Below the pieces are notes generated by a model. The model worked only from the letters and a program-made list of their open reading frames with translations. It did no database searches and had not been told where the DNA came from. 64,000 nucleotides of DNA from Clostridia bacterium (lineage in GTDB: Bacteria; Bacillota; Clostridia; Oscillospirales; CAG-272). Position 1 is the first letter of the stretch, and every line of letters starts with the position of its first letter. Of this stretch, positions 44,715 through 53,286 are shown one piece after another. Where the stretch lies: assembly GCA_017466685.1 (NCBI GenBank), contig JAFTTS010000045.1, positions 1 through 64,000 of the forward strand, in the 5' to 3' direction. The position numbers and the translations under genes are program-made.

Positions 44715-46184
44715 ATGTCAAAAAACAACAAAAATGCAGCCAAAAGTAAGCCGGGCAACGGCGGTATAGTGGTTGCACTCATACTCGTTTTAATCTTCGT
44801 TATCGGTATGGTCGCAATATCCGCTTGCGAAAACATCCGTGCAAACTCCGGTGCTGAACTGCGTGCCCAGATCGCGGCATCAACAAACAATACCGCTGCA
44901 GAAGGCGAAGAAGACGACAGCATCTCGGTTGACGGTGCAATGATGACCTATTTCTTCAATGACTACTACAACAACTTCCTTAACTACTACGGAAGCTATA
45001 TTTCAGCAATCGGACTTGATCCGACAGTGTCACTCAAATATCAGTACACATCCGAGGATCAGAGCGAAACCTGGTTTGATTACATTATGAACGGTGCAAC
45101 GCAGAACGTTTCTGGTCTCCTTACCATAAACAAAGCAGCAGCAGCGGAAGGCGTTGAGCTCACAGACGAGGAAAAGGCAGCGATAAAGGCTCGTACTGAC
45201 GAAATGGATGCAAGCCTTTACGGAACCGGAGTCAAGAGAAACGATATTTACAATGCAATGTGCATCGAAGCTCTCGCATATAAATATCAGCTTTCCAAGG
45301 AGCTTGAGCTTGCTCCCTCTGAGGAAACAATAAACACATACTACGAGAACTCCGCTAACAACTATAAGTTTGTTGACGTACTCACCTTCTCCCTTAACTA
45401 TATCGATCCCGAGAGCACCGAGGAATCCACTGCAACTCTCACCAAGGAAGAAGCACAGGCATATATCGATAAGCTCGCTGCGGCAACCGATGCCGAAAGC
45501 TTTAAGGAGCTTGCAAAAGAAGCAACCCTCGCTGCCGAGCCCGAGATTCCCGAGGAAGACCTTGGCAACAGAATCGACGCTCTCGCAACAGAAGGCAAGA
45601 CCTATGGCACTGACGATTTCTCCAAGTGGGCATACGGCGAAGAGGCTGCTGTGAATGCAACCTATACCGAGGATGATGAGACAAACTCTGCATTCACTGT
45701 CTATATGCTCACAAAGACACCTTACCGTTCCGAAGCCAACACAGTAAATGTCCGCCACATTCTCTTCATTGCAAGCGATGAAAAAGAGCTTAAAAAGGCA
45801 CGTGAAAAGGCAGAGGATATTCTCGCAGACTTTAATGCAGGCGATCCAACAGAGGAAGCATTCGGCGTTCTCGCTCTCGAATATTCCGAGGATACCGGCT
45901 CCTGCTACAGCGGCGGTCTTTACAACAACGTCGCTCCCGGCGAGATGGTTGAAGCCTTCGACGCATGGTGCTTCGATGAAAGCCGTGTTCCCGGCGACAC
46001 AGGTATCGTTGAAACAGAGTATGGCGTTCACGTTATGTATTATGTTGATAACGGTCTTACCGATTGGCAGGCAAGCGTTTCCGTTGACATTCTCAATGAA
46101 ACACTCACCGCTCTGAGCACACAGTGGTCAACGGCGTACACCGTAGAATTTGATCCGAGCGTCCTTGCAGCAATCCCCGGCTGA
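44715..46184 (+). CDS. PrsA-like parvulin peptidyl-prolyl isomerase, predicted lipoprotein
   Basis: 489 residues. A basic N-terminus and hydrophobic stretch end in 'MVAISAC', giving a lipobox with C38, so it should be anchored on the outer face of the membrane. The middle is helical (SurA/PrsA-like chaperone region). The parvulin domain (about 345-440) has 'NVRHILFIASDE', 'ALEYSEDTGSCYSGGLYNN' and the closing 'TEYGVHVMYYVDNG'. It should help fold secreted proteins such as the nearby subtilisins. AGGAGG precedes the ATG, and a terminator follows. The acidic, Glu/Ala-rich central region is longer than in Bacillus PrsA. Confidence 0.88.
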   Translation: MSKNNKNAAKSKPGNGGIVVALILVLIFVIGMVAISACENIRANSGAELRAQIAASTNNTAAEGEEDDSISVDGAMMTYFFNDYYNNFLNYYGSYISAIGLDPTVSLKYQYTSEDQSETWFDYIMNGATQNVSGLLTINKAAAAEGVELTDEEKAAIKARTDEMDASLYGTGVKRNDIYNAMCIEALAYKYQLSKELELAPSEETINTYYENSANNYKFVDVLTFSLNYIDPESTEESTATLTKEEAQAYIDKLAAATDAESFKELAKEATLAAEPEIPEEDLGNRIDALATEGKTYGTDDFSKWAYGEEAAVNATYTEDDETNSAFTVYMLTKTPYRSEANTVNVRHILFIASDEKELKKAREKAEDILADFNAGDPTEEAFGVLALEYSEDTGSCYSGGLYNNVAPGEMVEAFDAWCFDESRVPGDTGIVETEYGVHVMYYVDNGLTDWQASVSVDILNETLTALSTQWSTAYTVEFDPSVLAAIPG

Positions 46185-46204
46185 TAAAAATCAATAAAAA
46201 AATT

Positions 46205-46242
46205 TCACCGTCAGGTATATAAAAGCTTGACGGTGATTTTTG
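46205..46242 (+). terminator. Intrinsic terminator after the foldase gene
   Basis: TCACCGTCA and TGACGGTGA (46205-46213, 46228-46236) with a 14-nt loop and a TTTTT tail. Confidence 0.88.
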
Positions 46243-46299
46243 TATTATAAGTAAGCTTTGCAAAACAAAAAAGCCCTACACGAAGTAAGGCTTTCGATA

Positions 46300-46376
46300 T
46301 GGGGTGAATGAAGGGGGTCGAACCCTCGACCTCCAGGGCCACAACCTGGCGCTCTAACCAACTGAGCTACATCCAC
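46300..46376 (-). tRNA. tRNA-His (GTG)
   Basis: Minus-strand cloverleaf with acceptor GTGGATG/CATTCAC, D-arm 'AGCTCAGTTGGTTAGAGC', anticodon stem CCAGG/CCTGG around GTG, and T-arm 'GAGGGTTCGACCCC'-type. A C discriminator and encoded CCA are present. A G precedes position 1, matching the extra G-1 that marks tRNA-His. Confidence 0.95.
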
Positions 46377-46452
46377 CATCTCTGAGCAGACAAGTCACCC
46401 GGACCTGCGCTGCCGTTATCTGAACCCGAACACTTTTTTCATATCCGGGATT

Positions 46453-46529
46453 TGGCGTACCCGGAGGGACTCGAACCCCCGACCTACTGCTTAGAAGGCA
46501 GTTGCTCTATCCGGCTGAGCTACGGGTAC
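46453..46529 (-). tRNA. tRNA-Arg (TCT)
   Basis: Minus-strand cloverleaf with acceptor GTACCCG/CGGGTAC, anticodon stem ACTGC/GCAGT around TCT, T-loop 'GGGGTTCGAGTCCC', G discriminator and encoded CCA. It reads AGA and AGG codons and is separated from tRNA-His by about 75 bp, in the same orientation, so both are probably cotranscribed. The remaining 46530-46723 stretch has nothing recognisable. Confidence 0.95.
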
Positions 46530-46723
46530 ATAAGCATTTGCTCAATCAACATACAATATTATACACTATCGCACCTCGTTTGTCAAGGGGTTTTATAAAT
46601 TTTCCGAACATAATATTTTGGGGTACGATACACGAAAATTATGTCAATTTTGCCGAATAGCAATACGGTGTTGCAGAATCAAAAACGGCCACCCGAAAAA
46701 GATGACCGTCTCCAATATCACAT

Positions 46724-48142
46724 TTAAACCTTGACCTTTGCCCATTTACCGCCGGAGAAGCGTATAAGCATAAACAAGAGGCGCAAATACTGGTCGATCG
46801 ACATCGCAACCCACGCACCGATAACACCAAACGGCAGAACATAACACATAAGATATGTCATAGTCGGACGAACGAGCGCAATACAAACAAGGCTGACGAC
46901 CGCCGCATATGTAGTGTCACCTGCACCGCGTACACATCCGCTGTAAATAACCTGCGATATCTGTGCAGGCGTTATCGCGGCGAGGATGAACAGTATCTTG
47001 ACACCCGTATTCACAATAAGCTCGGCATTTTCCTCTCCCTTTGACATAAAGAGATTTATCAGCAATTCACCGCCGAGGGTAAAGAGCAATATCAACAGCA
47101 CCGCAATGCAAAATCCGATACGCTGTGCCGTTTTGCCGTAAATAATAGAATAATCGGGACGCCGTTTACCGAGATTTTGTCCGACAAGCGAGGACGCCGC
47201 AACACCGAGACCGTCACCGAAGCAGAACGAGAGATTCACAATGCTCATACAGATCGTATGCGTTGCAAAATCGGTCGTACCAAGCTCGGCAACCATCTTC
47301 GCAACGATAAAGAAGCCAAAGCGCATGAACACCTGCTCAATCGCGGCAGAGCTTGAAATCTTACAGATCAGCGAAAGATCCTTCCTTTTAAATTTAAAGA
47401 GTGACGAGGGACGAAGATGCAAAAATCTATCCGGATGCGAAACCGAATAAATCGACATCGCACACGAGGTCATATTACCAAGCATCGTTGCAATTGCCGC
47501 ACCGGTAACGCCAAGCTTCGGGAAGAAGAACAATCCGTTTATGAGCAGTGCGTTAAAGCAGCAGTTGACGATATTTGCAGTCATGTTCGTCGTCATTGAT
47601 ATGCGAGTGTTACCAGAGCCGCGTTGTGCCGCATTGATGAGAAGGCTTATTGACGTACAGAGCATACCGATCATCGTTATACGGAAATATGAGGTCGCCA
47701 TTCCGATTGTGTCATCTTCAGCACCACTGAAACGAAGAAGCGGCTCTGCAAAATATATCGCCGTTCCGACAAGCACGATTCCGAGAATCATACAAAGTGA
47801 AAGCGCCTGTGCAAGCGTTTTGTTTGCGCTCTCACGGTCATTTTCACCCTTGCGTCGGCTGACGATCGCCGTAACACCGATGTTAAGTGCAAAAAACACC
47901 GCATAGAAAATAAACCTCGGCTGACTCGTAAGTCCAACCGCCGCAACCGCATCAGTTCCAACCGTACTGACCATTATCGAGTCGATAAAATTGACAAGGC
48001 CTAAAAGAACAGACTCCATCGTCGCAGGCCATGCAACCTTAACAAAGCTCTTATAAAATTCCTTTGTATCATATTTTTCCTGCTGCTTCTGTGCAGGCTT
48101 CAGCATATGATCTGGCGCATAAAGCCGCCTTAATAGTTCCAT
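46724..48142 (-). CDS. MATE family efflux transporter
   Basis: 472 residues from the ATG at 48142, with GGAG 8 nt upstream; the longer open frame is not needed. About 12 transmembrane helices in two MATE repeats, with 'WPATMESVLLGLVNFIDSIM' at the start and the half-repeat 'ATHTICMSIVNLSFCFGDGL'. It should export drugs or metabolites using an ion gradient; the substrate is unknown. It is divergent from a DtxR-type regulator with back-to-back promoters. Confidence 0.92.
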   Translation of the reverse strand: MELLRRLYAPDHMLKPAQKQQEKYDTKEFYKSFVKVAWPATMESVLLGLVNFIDSIMVSTVGTDAVAAVGLTSQPRFIFYAVFFALNIGVTAIVSRRKGENDRESANKTLAQALSLCMILGIVLVGTAIYFAEPLLRFSGAEDDTIGMATSYFRITMIGMLCTSISLLINAAQRGSGNTRISMTTNMTANIVNCCFNALLINGLFFFPKLGVTGAAIATMLGNMTSCAMSIYSVSHPDRFLHLRPSSLFKFKRKDLSLICKISSSAAIEQVFMRFGFFIVAKMVAELGTTDFATHTICMSIVNLSFCFGDGLGVAASSLVGQNLGKRRPDYSIIYGKTAQRIGFCIAVLLILLFTLGGELLINLFMSKGEENAELIVNTGVKILFILAAITPAQISQVIYSGCVRGAGDTTYAAVVSLVCIALVRPTMTYLMCYVLPFGVIGAWVAMSIDQYLRLLFMLIRFSGGKWAKVKV

Positions 48143-48182
48143 TGTGGCATCTCCTGTCCTGCGGAAAACATCCGCTTTTATA

Positions 48183-48211
48183 ATTGTAGCAGATTTTTCG
48201 CCTTTTTTCAA
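48183..48211 (-). promoter_or_regulatory. Promoter of the MATE gene
   Basis: Minus-strand TTGAAA (48211-48206), 17-bp spacer, TACAAT (48188-48183). Confidence 0.65.
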
Positions 48212-48238
48212 TAGTAACGTGAAAATTATTATTTAAGC

Positions 48239-48267
48239 TTGAAAAATTCACATTTATGTGGTATGAT
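48239..48267 (+). promoter_or_regulatory. Promoter of the DtxR-type regulator with dyad in the spacer
   Basis: TTGAAA (48239-48244), 17-bp spacer, TATGAT (48262-48267). The spacer holds CACAT-TT-ATGTG (48249-48260), a short inverted repeat placed where a repressor would block RNA polymerase. Confidence 0.65.
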
Positions 48268-48296
48268 ATATTTATAAAAAAGTGGGAGGTGACAGT

Positions 48297-48671
48297 ATGC
48301 GCTTGCAGGAATCGGGAGAAATGTATCTCGAAACGATATATGTCTTATCAAAAAACAACGCAAATGTTCACTCTATCGATGTCGGTGAATATCTCGGTTA
48401 TTCAAAGCCCAGTGTCAGCCGTGCAATGAGCATTTTAAAAAGCGGCGGATACATAACCATGGCAGCCGACGGCACACTGAATTTAACCACACTCGGCCGT
48501 GAGATCGCCGAAAAGATATTTGAACGTCACACAATACTCACAGCACTTCTTGTTTCGCTCGGAGTTGACGATGAAACTGCCGCCGAGGATGCCTGCCGTC
48601 TTGAGCATGACATAAGCGACAAATCACTTGAAGCGATCAAACAGCATCTTATAAAAGAAGGTAAGATATAA
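48297..48671 (+). CDS. DtxR/MntR family metal-dependent regulator
   Basis: 124 residues from the ATG at 48297 with GGGAGG 7 nt upstream. The winged helix has 'ESGEMYLETIYVLSKNNANV' and 'YLGYSKPSVSRAMSILKSGG', followed by the dimerisation and metal-binding part ('LLVSLGVDDETAAEDACRLE'). The short length, with no SH3 domain, fits the MntR subgroup. It probably senses Mn(II) or Fe(II). It ends just before a terminator; the divergent MATE gene may be a target. Confidence 0.9.
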   Translation: MRLQESGEMYLETIYVLSKNNANVHSIDVGEYLGYSKPSVSRAMSILKSGGYITMAADGTLNLTTLGREIAEKIFERHTILTALLVSLGVDDETAAEDACRLEHDISDKSLEAIKQHLIKEGKI

Positions 48672-48679
48672 TAATGAAA

Positions 48680-48712
48680 AGCTGTCCGACAAAAAACGGG
48701 CAGCTCTTTTGT
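48680..48712 (+). terminator. Intrinsic terminator after the DtxR-type regulator
   Basis: AGCTGTCC and GGGCAGCT (one G-U pair) with a 10-nt loop, followed by CTTTTG. Confidence 0.75.
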
Positions 48713-48730
48713 TATGCTGTTGACTCAAAA

Positions 48731-48928
48731 TCACTTCGATTTGTAATAAAGCAAGCAGTGACAGTAACCCTCAAACTCGGGATCGGCAATCTGATCGCGA
48801 AACTCTTTGCACATACATTTGTATTCCTCAGCCTTACCGATACGGCAGGGACAGTATCCGCCCTTGGCTTCAAGTCCCGCTTTAACCGTTTTAACTATCT
48901 CCTCGTCAGGATTTAACGTAATTTTCAT
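48731..48928 (-). CDS. Ferredoxin-thioredoxin reductase catalytic-subunit-like protein
   Basis: 65 residues from the ATG at 48928 (GGAGA 6 nt upstream), overlapping the SulP 3' end by 23 bp. The Cys pattern is 'GGYCPCRIG', 'YKCMCKEF' and 'GYCHCLLY', matching the CPC, CxC and CHC motifs that hold the 4Fe-4S cluster and redox disulfide of FTR catalytic chains. It lacks the N-terminal part and the variable subunit of plant and cyanobacterial FTR. It probably moves electrons from ferredoxin to thioredoxin-like partners in an anaerobe. Confidence 0.88.
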   Translation of the reverse strand: MKITLNPDEEIVKTVKAGLEAKGGYCPCRIGKAEEYKCMCKEFRDQIADPEFEGYCHCLLYYKSK

Positions 48929-50597
48929 TTTCACTCTCCGCGACATTTTTCTCTGCCTTGACACAAATATTGTCTTCGATAAGAACCGCATCTATTGTCT
49001 TATAAACACACCCGTCACCAAGCTCACCGAATATACCGCTCTTATCAAACACCTTTGCAACCGTATCATTCATTCCGCAGAACACAACACGCTTACCTTG
49101 TGCCTCAAATTCACTCGCTAACTCGCCGAGCGTTTCAACTGATGTGATGTCTATATCCGGCACACCGCGAAGCGATATTATGATCTCATCATGCTCTGAT
49201 AACGCCGTAAGCTTATCGGTCAGCTTGCCGATATTCGCGAAGAACATATCACCGGTAACATATACAACAACGCCGTTATCGTGTCCCGAACCAAGCTTAC
49301 CGCGAGCTTCAAGACGTTTTGCATCAACCGGTGCGGATGTAACGTCAATATGCGCCGCATTCTTGATGAATACCATCAGCGAGAATATGATACCGATAAC
49401 GATAGCAACCGTGAGATCGAAAACAACCGTTGCAATCATAGTTATAAGGAACTGCAGTATCGCGCCGATGAACTTCTTCTTAAATATGTACTTTATCTCG
49501 TGCCATTCGTTCATGCGCCATGCGGTTACAAGCAACACACCGCCAAGTGCCGACATCGGAACGAGCGACATAACTCCGCCAAGCAAAAACATCGCCGCAA
49601 GCAGCCACAGTGCATGGAAGATGCCCGTCAAACGAGTCTGTGCACCCGACTTTATCGCAACGCTTGTACGTGCAATTGCCGCAGTCGCAGGAACACCGCC
49701 GAAGAACGGGATCAGTATGTTTCCGACGCCCTGTGCAACAAGCTCTGTGTTCGCATCAAACGGCTCGTTCTTCATTCGTGATGCAGACGCACCGCAAAGT
49801 AAGCTCTCGATCATACCGAGTGCCGCAACGGTAAGCGCCGACGGAAGAAGCGTCATCAATGTGTCAATATTAAGTCCGGAGAAAGAAAGTCTGTCAGACA
49901 AAAACAGGGTTTTCGGAATCTCGCCGACAGTCGCAACTCCATCAAAGCGGAATATAACATATATCACAGTCGAAACAATGATACCGATAAGCGAGGACGG
50001 CACCTTCGCATTCCACTTTTTCGGCCAAAGAATCATTATTTCAACAACAATAATTCCGAGAAAAAGCGTCCAGAGATGCGGAGTGAAACCAAGTCTGCCA
50101 TACGAAATAAGCTTTTCGATAGCCGTATTACCCTCGGAAACAGTTCCGAAGAAGTTATCGACCTGGCCGAGCGCGATTATCACAGCAATACCGGATGTGA
50201 AGCCTGTAATAACGGGACGGGGTATCAACGAAACCAGCTTGCCGAGTCTGAAAATACCGCACACAAGCAGTATCACGCCCGCAATCAGACAAACAACGAA
50301 TACGCCGTTAAGACCGATAGCCTCATTTGCCGCAATAGTAATAAGTACGGCACTCATTGCACCGGTCGGACCGGATATCTGGAACGATGCACCCGAAAGC
50401 GCACTTATCACAACGCCTGCGATAATAGCCGTTATAAGTCCCGATGCAGCAGTTGCACCGCTCGCAACACCAAACGCAAGTGCAAGCGGAAGTGCCACAG
50501 CGGCAACAGTAAGTCCGGCAAGTAAATCTTTTATGAGTCTTGAAGCGTTATATCCCGAAAACTCACGCTTCAACATAGATGTGTAATTTTTAAACAT
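48906..50597 (-). CDS. SulP family inorganic anion transporter with STAS domain
   Basis: 563 residues with 10-14 transmembrane helices, 'LLAGLTVAAVALPLALAFGV' at the start and the family motif 'VQGVGNILIPFFGGVPATAA' (here beginning 'AQGVGN'). A C-terminal cytoplasmic STAS domain (about 440-545) contains 'IISLRGVPDIDITSVETLGE'. SulP proteins carry sulfate, bicarbonate or dicarboxylates; the anion is not predictable here. Linkage to the FTR-like protein hints at sulfur or redox metabolism, but this is only context. Confidence 0.92.
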   Translation of the reverse strand: MFKNYTSMLKREFSGYNASRLIKDLLAGLTVAAVALPLALAFGVASGATAASGLITAIIAGVVISALSGASFQISGPTGAMSAVLITIAANEAIGLNGVFVVCLIAGVILLVCGIFRLGKLVSLIPRPVITGFTSGIAVIIALGQVDNFFGTVSEGNTAIEKLISYGRLGFTPHLWTLFLGIIVVEIMILWPKKWNAKVPSSLIGIIVSTVIYVIFRFDGVATVGEIPKTLFLSDRLSFSGLNIDTLMTLLPSALTVAALGMIESLLCGASASRMKNEPFDANTELVAQGVGNILIPFFGGVPATAAIARTSVAIKSGAQTRLTGIFHALWLLAAMFLLGGVMSLVPMSALGGVLLVTAWRMNEWHEIKYIFKKKFIGAILQFLITMIATVVFDLTVAIVIGIIFSLMVFIKNAAHIDVTSAPVDAKRLEARGKLGSGHDNGVVVYVTGDMFFANIGKLTDKLTALSEHDEIIISLRGVPDIDITSVETLGELASEFEAQGKRVVFCGMNDTVAKVFDKSGIFGELGDGCVYKTIDAVLIEDNICVKAEKNVAESENENYVKS

Positions 50598-50654
50598 TTG
50601 ACAAAACCTCAGAATCTATTGTGAATTTATTAAAAGAAAAAATGCAAAATCATA

Positions 50655-50686
50655 GCAGTACGCCTACTTCATTGTAAACGTACTGC
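50655..50686 (-). terminator. Probable terminator after ilvE
   Basis: GCAGTACG and CGTACTGC arms with a 16-nt loop downstream of ilvE on the minus strand, followed by a broken T-rich run. Confidence 0.5.
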
Positions 50687-50703
50687 CGTTTTATTTTTAA
50701 AAA

Positions 50704-51774
50704 TCAGTCTACCTTAACAGTCCAGCCGAGAGTGTCGGGCTGCTTACCCCACTGAATACCGGTGAGGTTATCATAGAGCTTGCGTGCGATCTCGCCAATC
50801 TCGCCGTTGTTGATGGTCATCTTGTTGCCGTCGCGGTTGAGCTCGCCGATAGGGCTGATAACAGCTGCTGTACCGGTTCCGAATGCTTCGTTAAGCTTAC
50901 CTGCCTTATGAGCTTCAACAACCTCGTCGATCGAAAGACGGCGTTCTGTAACCTTATATCCCCAGCTCTTAAGAAGCTCGATGCAGGACATACGAGTAAC
51001 GCCGGGGAGGATAGAGCCAGCCTCGGTTGTGGGAGTGATGACCTCGCCGTCGATAACGAAGAATACGTTCATAGCGCCAACTTCATCAATATACTTGTGC
51101 TCAATACCGTCAATCCAGAGAACCTGCGCATAACCAAGCTCTTCAGCCTTCTTCTGACCGATGAGGGATGCTGCATAGTTACCGCCGCACTTTGTGAAGC
51201 CTGTACCACCCTTGACAGCACGTACATACTCGGATTCAACAAAGATCTTAACGGGGTTGATGCCTGCCGCATAGTAAGAGCCTACAGGCGAGAGGATGAT
51301 TGCGAAAAGATATGTCTTTGCAACGTGTACGCCGAGGTGTACGTCGGTTGCGATGATGAACGGACGAATGTAAAGCGATGTGCCGTCCTTTACGGGAACC
51401 CAGTCGCGGTCAACATCGATGAGAGTCTTAAGTGCGGTGATGCAGTCGTCAACGTCAACTGCAGGAATGCACATACGCTCGTTTGTACGGTTCATACGCT
51501 CGAAGTTCTTTTCAGGGCGGAAGAGCTGAATGTCACCGTTCGGTGTGCGGTAAGCCTTGAGTCCCTCGAAGATCTCCTGTGCATAGTGGAACACCATTGT
51601 TGCAGGATCGAGCGAGAAGTTCTGATAAGGCACGATACGTGCGTCATGCCAGCCCTTTCCCTCGGTGTAGTTCATTAAAAACATATGGTCGGAGTAAAAG
51701 TTTCCGAAGCCGAGCTTATCCCAATCGGGCTTTGCCTTGGGAGCTGTTGTTCTTTCGATTTTGATATCTAACAT
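50704..51774 (-). CDS. ilvE: Branched-chain amino acid aminotransferase
   Basis: 356 residues from the ATG at 51774, with GGAGG 7 nt upstream. Class IV PLP fold: 'FHYAQEIFEGLKAYRTPNGD', the PLP Lys in 'GFTKCGGNYAASLIGQKKAE', and 'EVGAMNVFFVIDGEVITPTT'. It transfers amino groups between Glu and the branched-chain keto acids. It stands alone with its own promoter and terminator. Confidence 0.95.
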   Translation of the reverse strand: MLDIKIERTTAPKAKPDWDKLGFGNFYSDHMFLMNYTEGKGWHDARIVPYQNFSLDPATMVFHYAQEIFEGLKAYRTPNGDIQLFRPEKNFERMNRTNERMCIPAVDVDDCITALKTLIDVDRDWVPVKDGTSLYIRPFIIATDVHLGVHVAKTYLFAIILSPVGSYYAAGINPVKIFVESEYVRAVKGGTGFTKCGGNYAASLIGQKKAEELGYAQVLWIDGIEHKYIDEVGAMNVFFVIDGEVITPTTEAGSILPGVTRMSCIELLKSWGYKVTERRLSIDEVVEAHKAGKLNEAFGTGTAAVISPIGELNRDGNKMTINNGEIGEIARKLYDNLTGIQWGKQPDTLGWTVKVD

Positions 51775-51811
51775 TTTTGTTACCTCCAAAAAATATATTA
51801 CATTAAAATAT

Positions 51812-51840
51812 ATTATACAACAGATGATTCAATATTTCAA
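51812..51840 (-). promoter_or_regulatory. Promoter of ilvE
   Basis: Minus-strand TTGAAA (51840-51835), 17-bp spacer, TATAAT (51817-51812). The leader of about 30 nt excludes a T-box. Confidence 0.75.
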
Positions 51841-51980
51841 GATATCAAAATAAATAAATTTCAAGTTTTTTTTGCGCCTATATGAGAAATGTTTACAAAA
51901 AAACGCATAAATGTCCGCCTGAGGGCAAAAATAGGTGCGTGACAAAGCTTTACATCAACATAATATTTTGGAGGTAAAAC

Positions 51981-53276
51981 ATGAAAGAATACAATGAAAA
52001 GCTCTCACGCGGCTTAAGCGCAGTCCTCGCCGCATTCATGCTTATCGGCATCGCCATTCTTCCCTGCCGTGCCGAATATAAGCTCTCGCCTGCCCTCGAC
52101 ATCATCGCCGAAGAATACAAAATTGCCAAAAGCGGTCTTGTCGGAACGGATATCTGCTTTGACAAATCCGATTTCACCGAATCGCTCGGGATAAGCTCGG
52201 TCGGCAAGATCACCGTAACTTCCCTGCCCGACGTCACACTCGGCAGGCTCAAGCTCGGTACACGGTGGGTTGAGGTTGGTCAGACCATTTCCGAGAAAAA
52301 TCTTGACTCACTCAAATTCGTACCGTTCGGAAGCAATGAGATCGCCGCAACGTTCGGCTTCTGCCGCGGCAGTGACATTTACGGAACCGAATATGAATGT
52401 ACTGTATACACCCTCAAAACCGTGAATACCGCACCTACAATTGAAAGCGCAAGCAGTGTCAGCACAACCGCCGATGCCTATTCGGGCGTTGCATATTACG
52501 GTACACTCAAAGCAACCGACGCAGAGGGTGACGCTCTGACCTTTGAAATCCTCTCAAACGCTTCAAACGGCACTGTACGACTGACCGACCGTAATCGCGG
52601 TTACTATGAATACACCTCTGACAAAAGCTTCACGGGTAAAGACAGCTTCACAGTTCGCGTAACCGATAAATACGGCAATCGTTCCGCCGAAGAAAAGATC
52701 ACTCTGCGTGTCGATAAAGCCGAATCGGGCGAGGTGTTTGCGGATATGGACGGTCACTGGGCAAATTCCGCGGTCATTTCCTGTGTTCGCTCAGGAATAA
52801 TTAACACGGCGCAGGATGGCGACCGTTTCTATCCCGATGAGAGGATCAGCCGCGCACAGTTCCTTTATCTTGCAATGAGCGCAGCAGGCTACAGCGGTTT
52901 CACAACCACGAACACAGGCTTTGCCGACGATGCTGACATCCCTGCCGAATATAAGGGATGTATCGCCGTTGCCGATGCAATGGGAATAATCGAGGGCGCA
53001 GTGTATGACAGCACGGTGAAATTCCATCCGAACAATCAGATAACACGTTGTGAAGCGGCAATGATCATCTCAAGGCTCACGGGAATAAGTGGTGATACAG
53101 TCAGCGTATTCGCAGATTCGGACACTATCCCTGCCTGGGCAAAGGGCGCGATGTACGGTCTTTATAACGAGGGAATCCTTCGCGGAAACGGTGACGGCAC
53201 ACTCGGAGCATACAGTCCTCTGACACGCGGTGAAGCGGCACAGATGATAAGCGCCACTGCCAAATTCTCCGCTTAA
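51981..53276 (+). CDS. SLH-domain surface protein with cadherin-like Ig module
   Basis: 431 residues. Signal peptide (about 1-34). An unassigned N-terminal region follows (about 35-150), then an Ig/cadherin-like module with 'YSGVAYYGTLKATDAEGDAL' and 'YTSDKSFTGKDSFTVRVTDK'. Three SLH repeats close the protein (about 250-431), each starting near 'FADMDGHWANSAV', 'FADDADIPAEYKG' and 'FADSDTIPAWAKG'. SLH domains bind pyruvylated secondary cell-wall polymer, so it is a wall-attached surface protein. GGAGG precedes the ATG. A bile salt hydrolase gene follows 10 bp later. Confidence 0.9.
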   Translation: MKEYNEKLSRGLSAVLAAFMLIGIAILPCRAEYKLSPALDIIAEEYKIAKSGLVGTDICFDKSDFTESLGISSVGKITVTSLPDVTLGRLKLGTRWVEVGQTISEKNLDSLKFVPFGSNEIAATFGFCRGSDIYGTEYECTVYTLKTVNTAPTIESASSVSTTADAYSGVAYYGTLKATDAEGDALTFEILSNASNGTVRLTDRNRGYYEYTSDKSFTGKDSFTVRVTDKYGNRSAEEKITLRVDKAESGEVFADMDGHWANSAVISCVRSGIINTAQDGDRFYPDERISRAQFLYLAMSAAGYSGFTTTNTGFADDADIPAEYKGCIAVADAMGIIEGAVYDSTVKFHPNNQITRCEAAMIISRLTGISGDTVSVFADSDTIPAWAKGAMYGLYNEGILRGNGDGTLGAYSPLTRGEAAQMISATAKFSA

Positions 53277-53286
53277 CGAGACGAAA

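Noticed and set aside
45030-46031. Cys-rich 333-codon open frame antisense to the foldase gene
   Set aside because: It is a mirror of a high-identity coding strand (repeated GCx/GAx codons), has no ribosome site, and covers a clear PrsA-like gene.
46243-46299. Additional tRNA or small RNA before tRNA-His
   Set aside because: No cloverleaf can be drawn; the A-rich stretch is unstructured by eye.
49144-50586. 480-codon open frame antisense to SulP
   Set aside because: Low-complexity Ser/Thr/Ile shadow of a membrane protein gene with no family motif.
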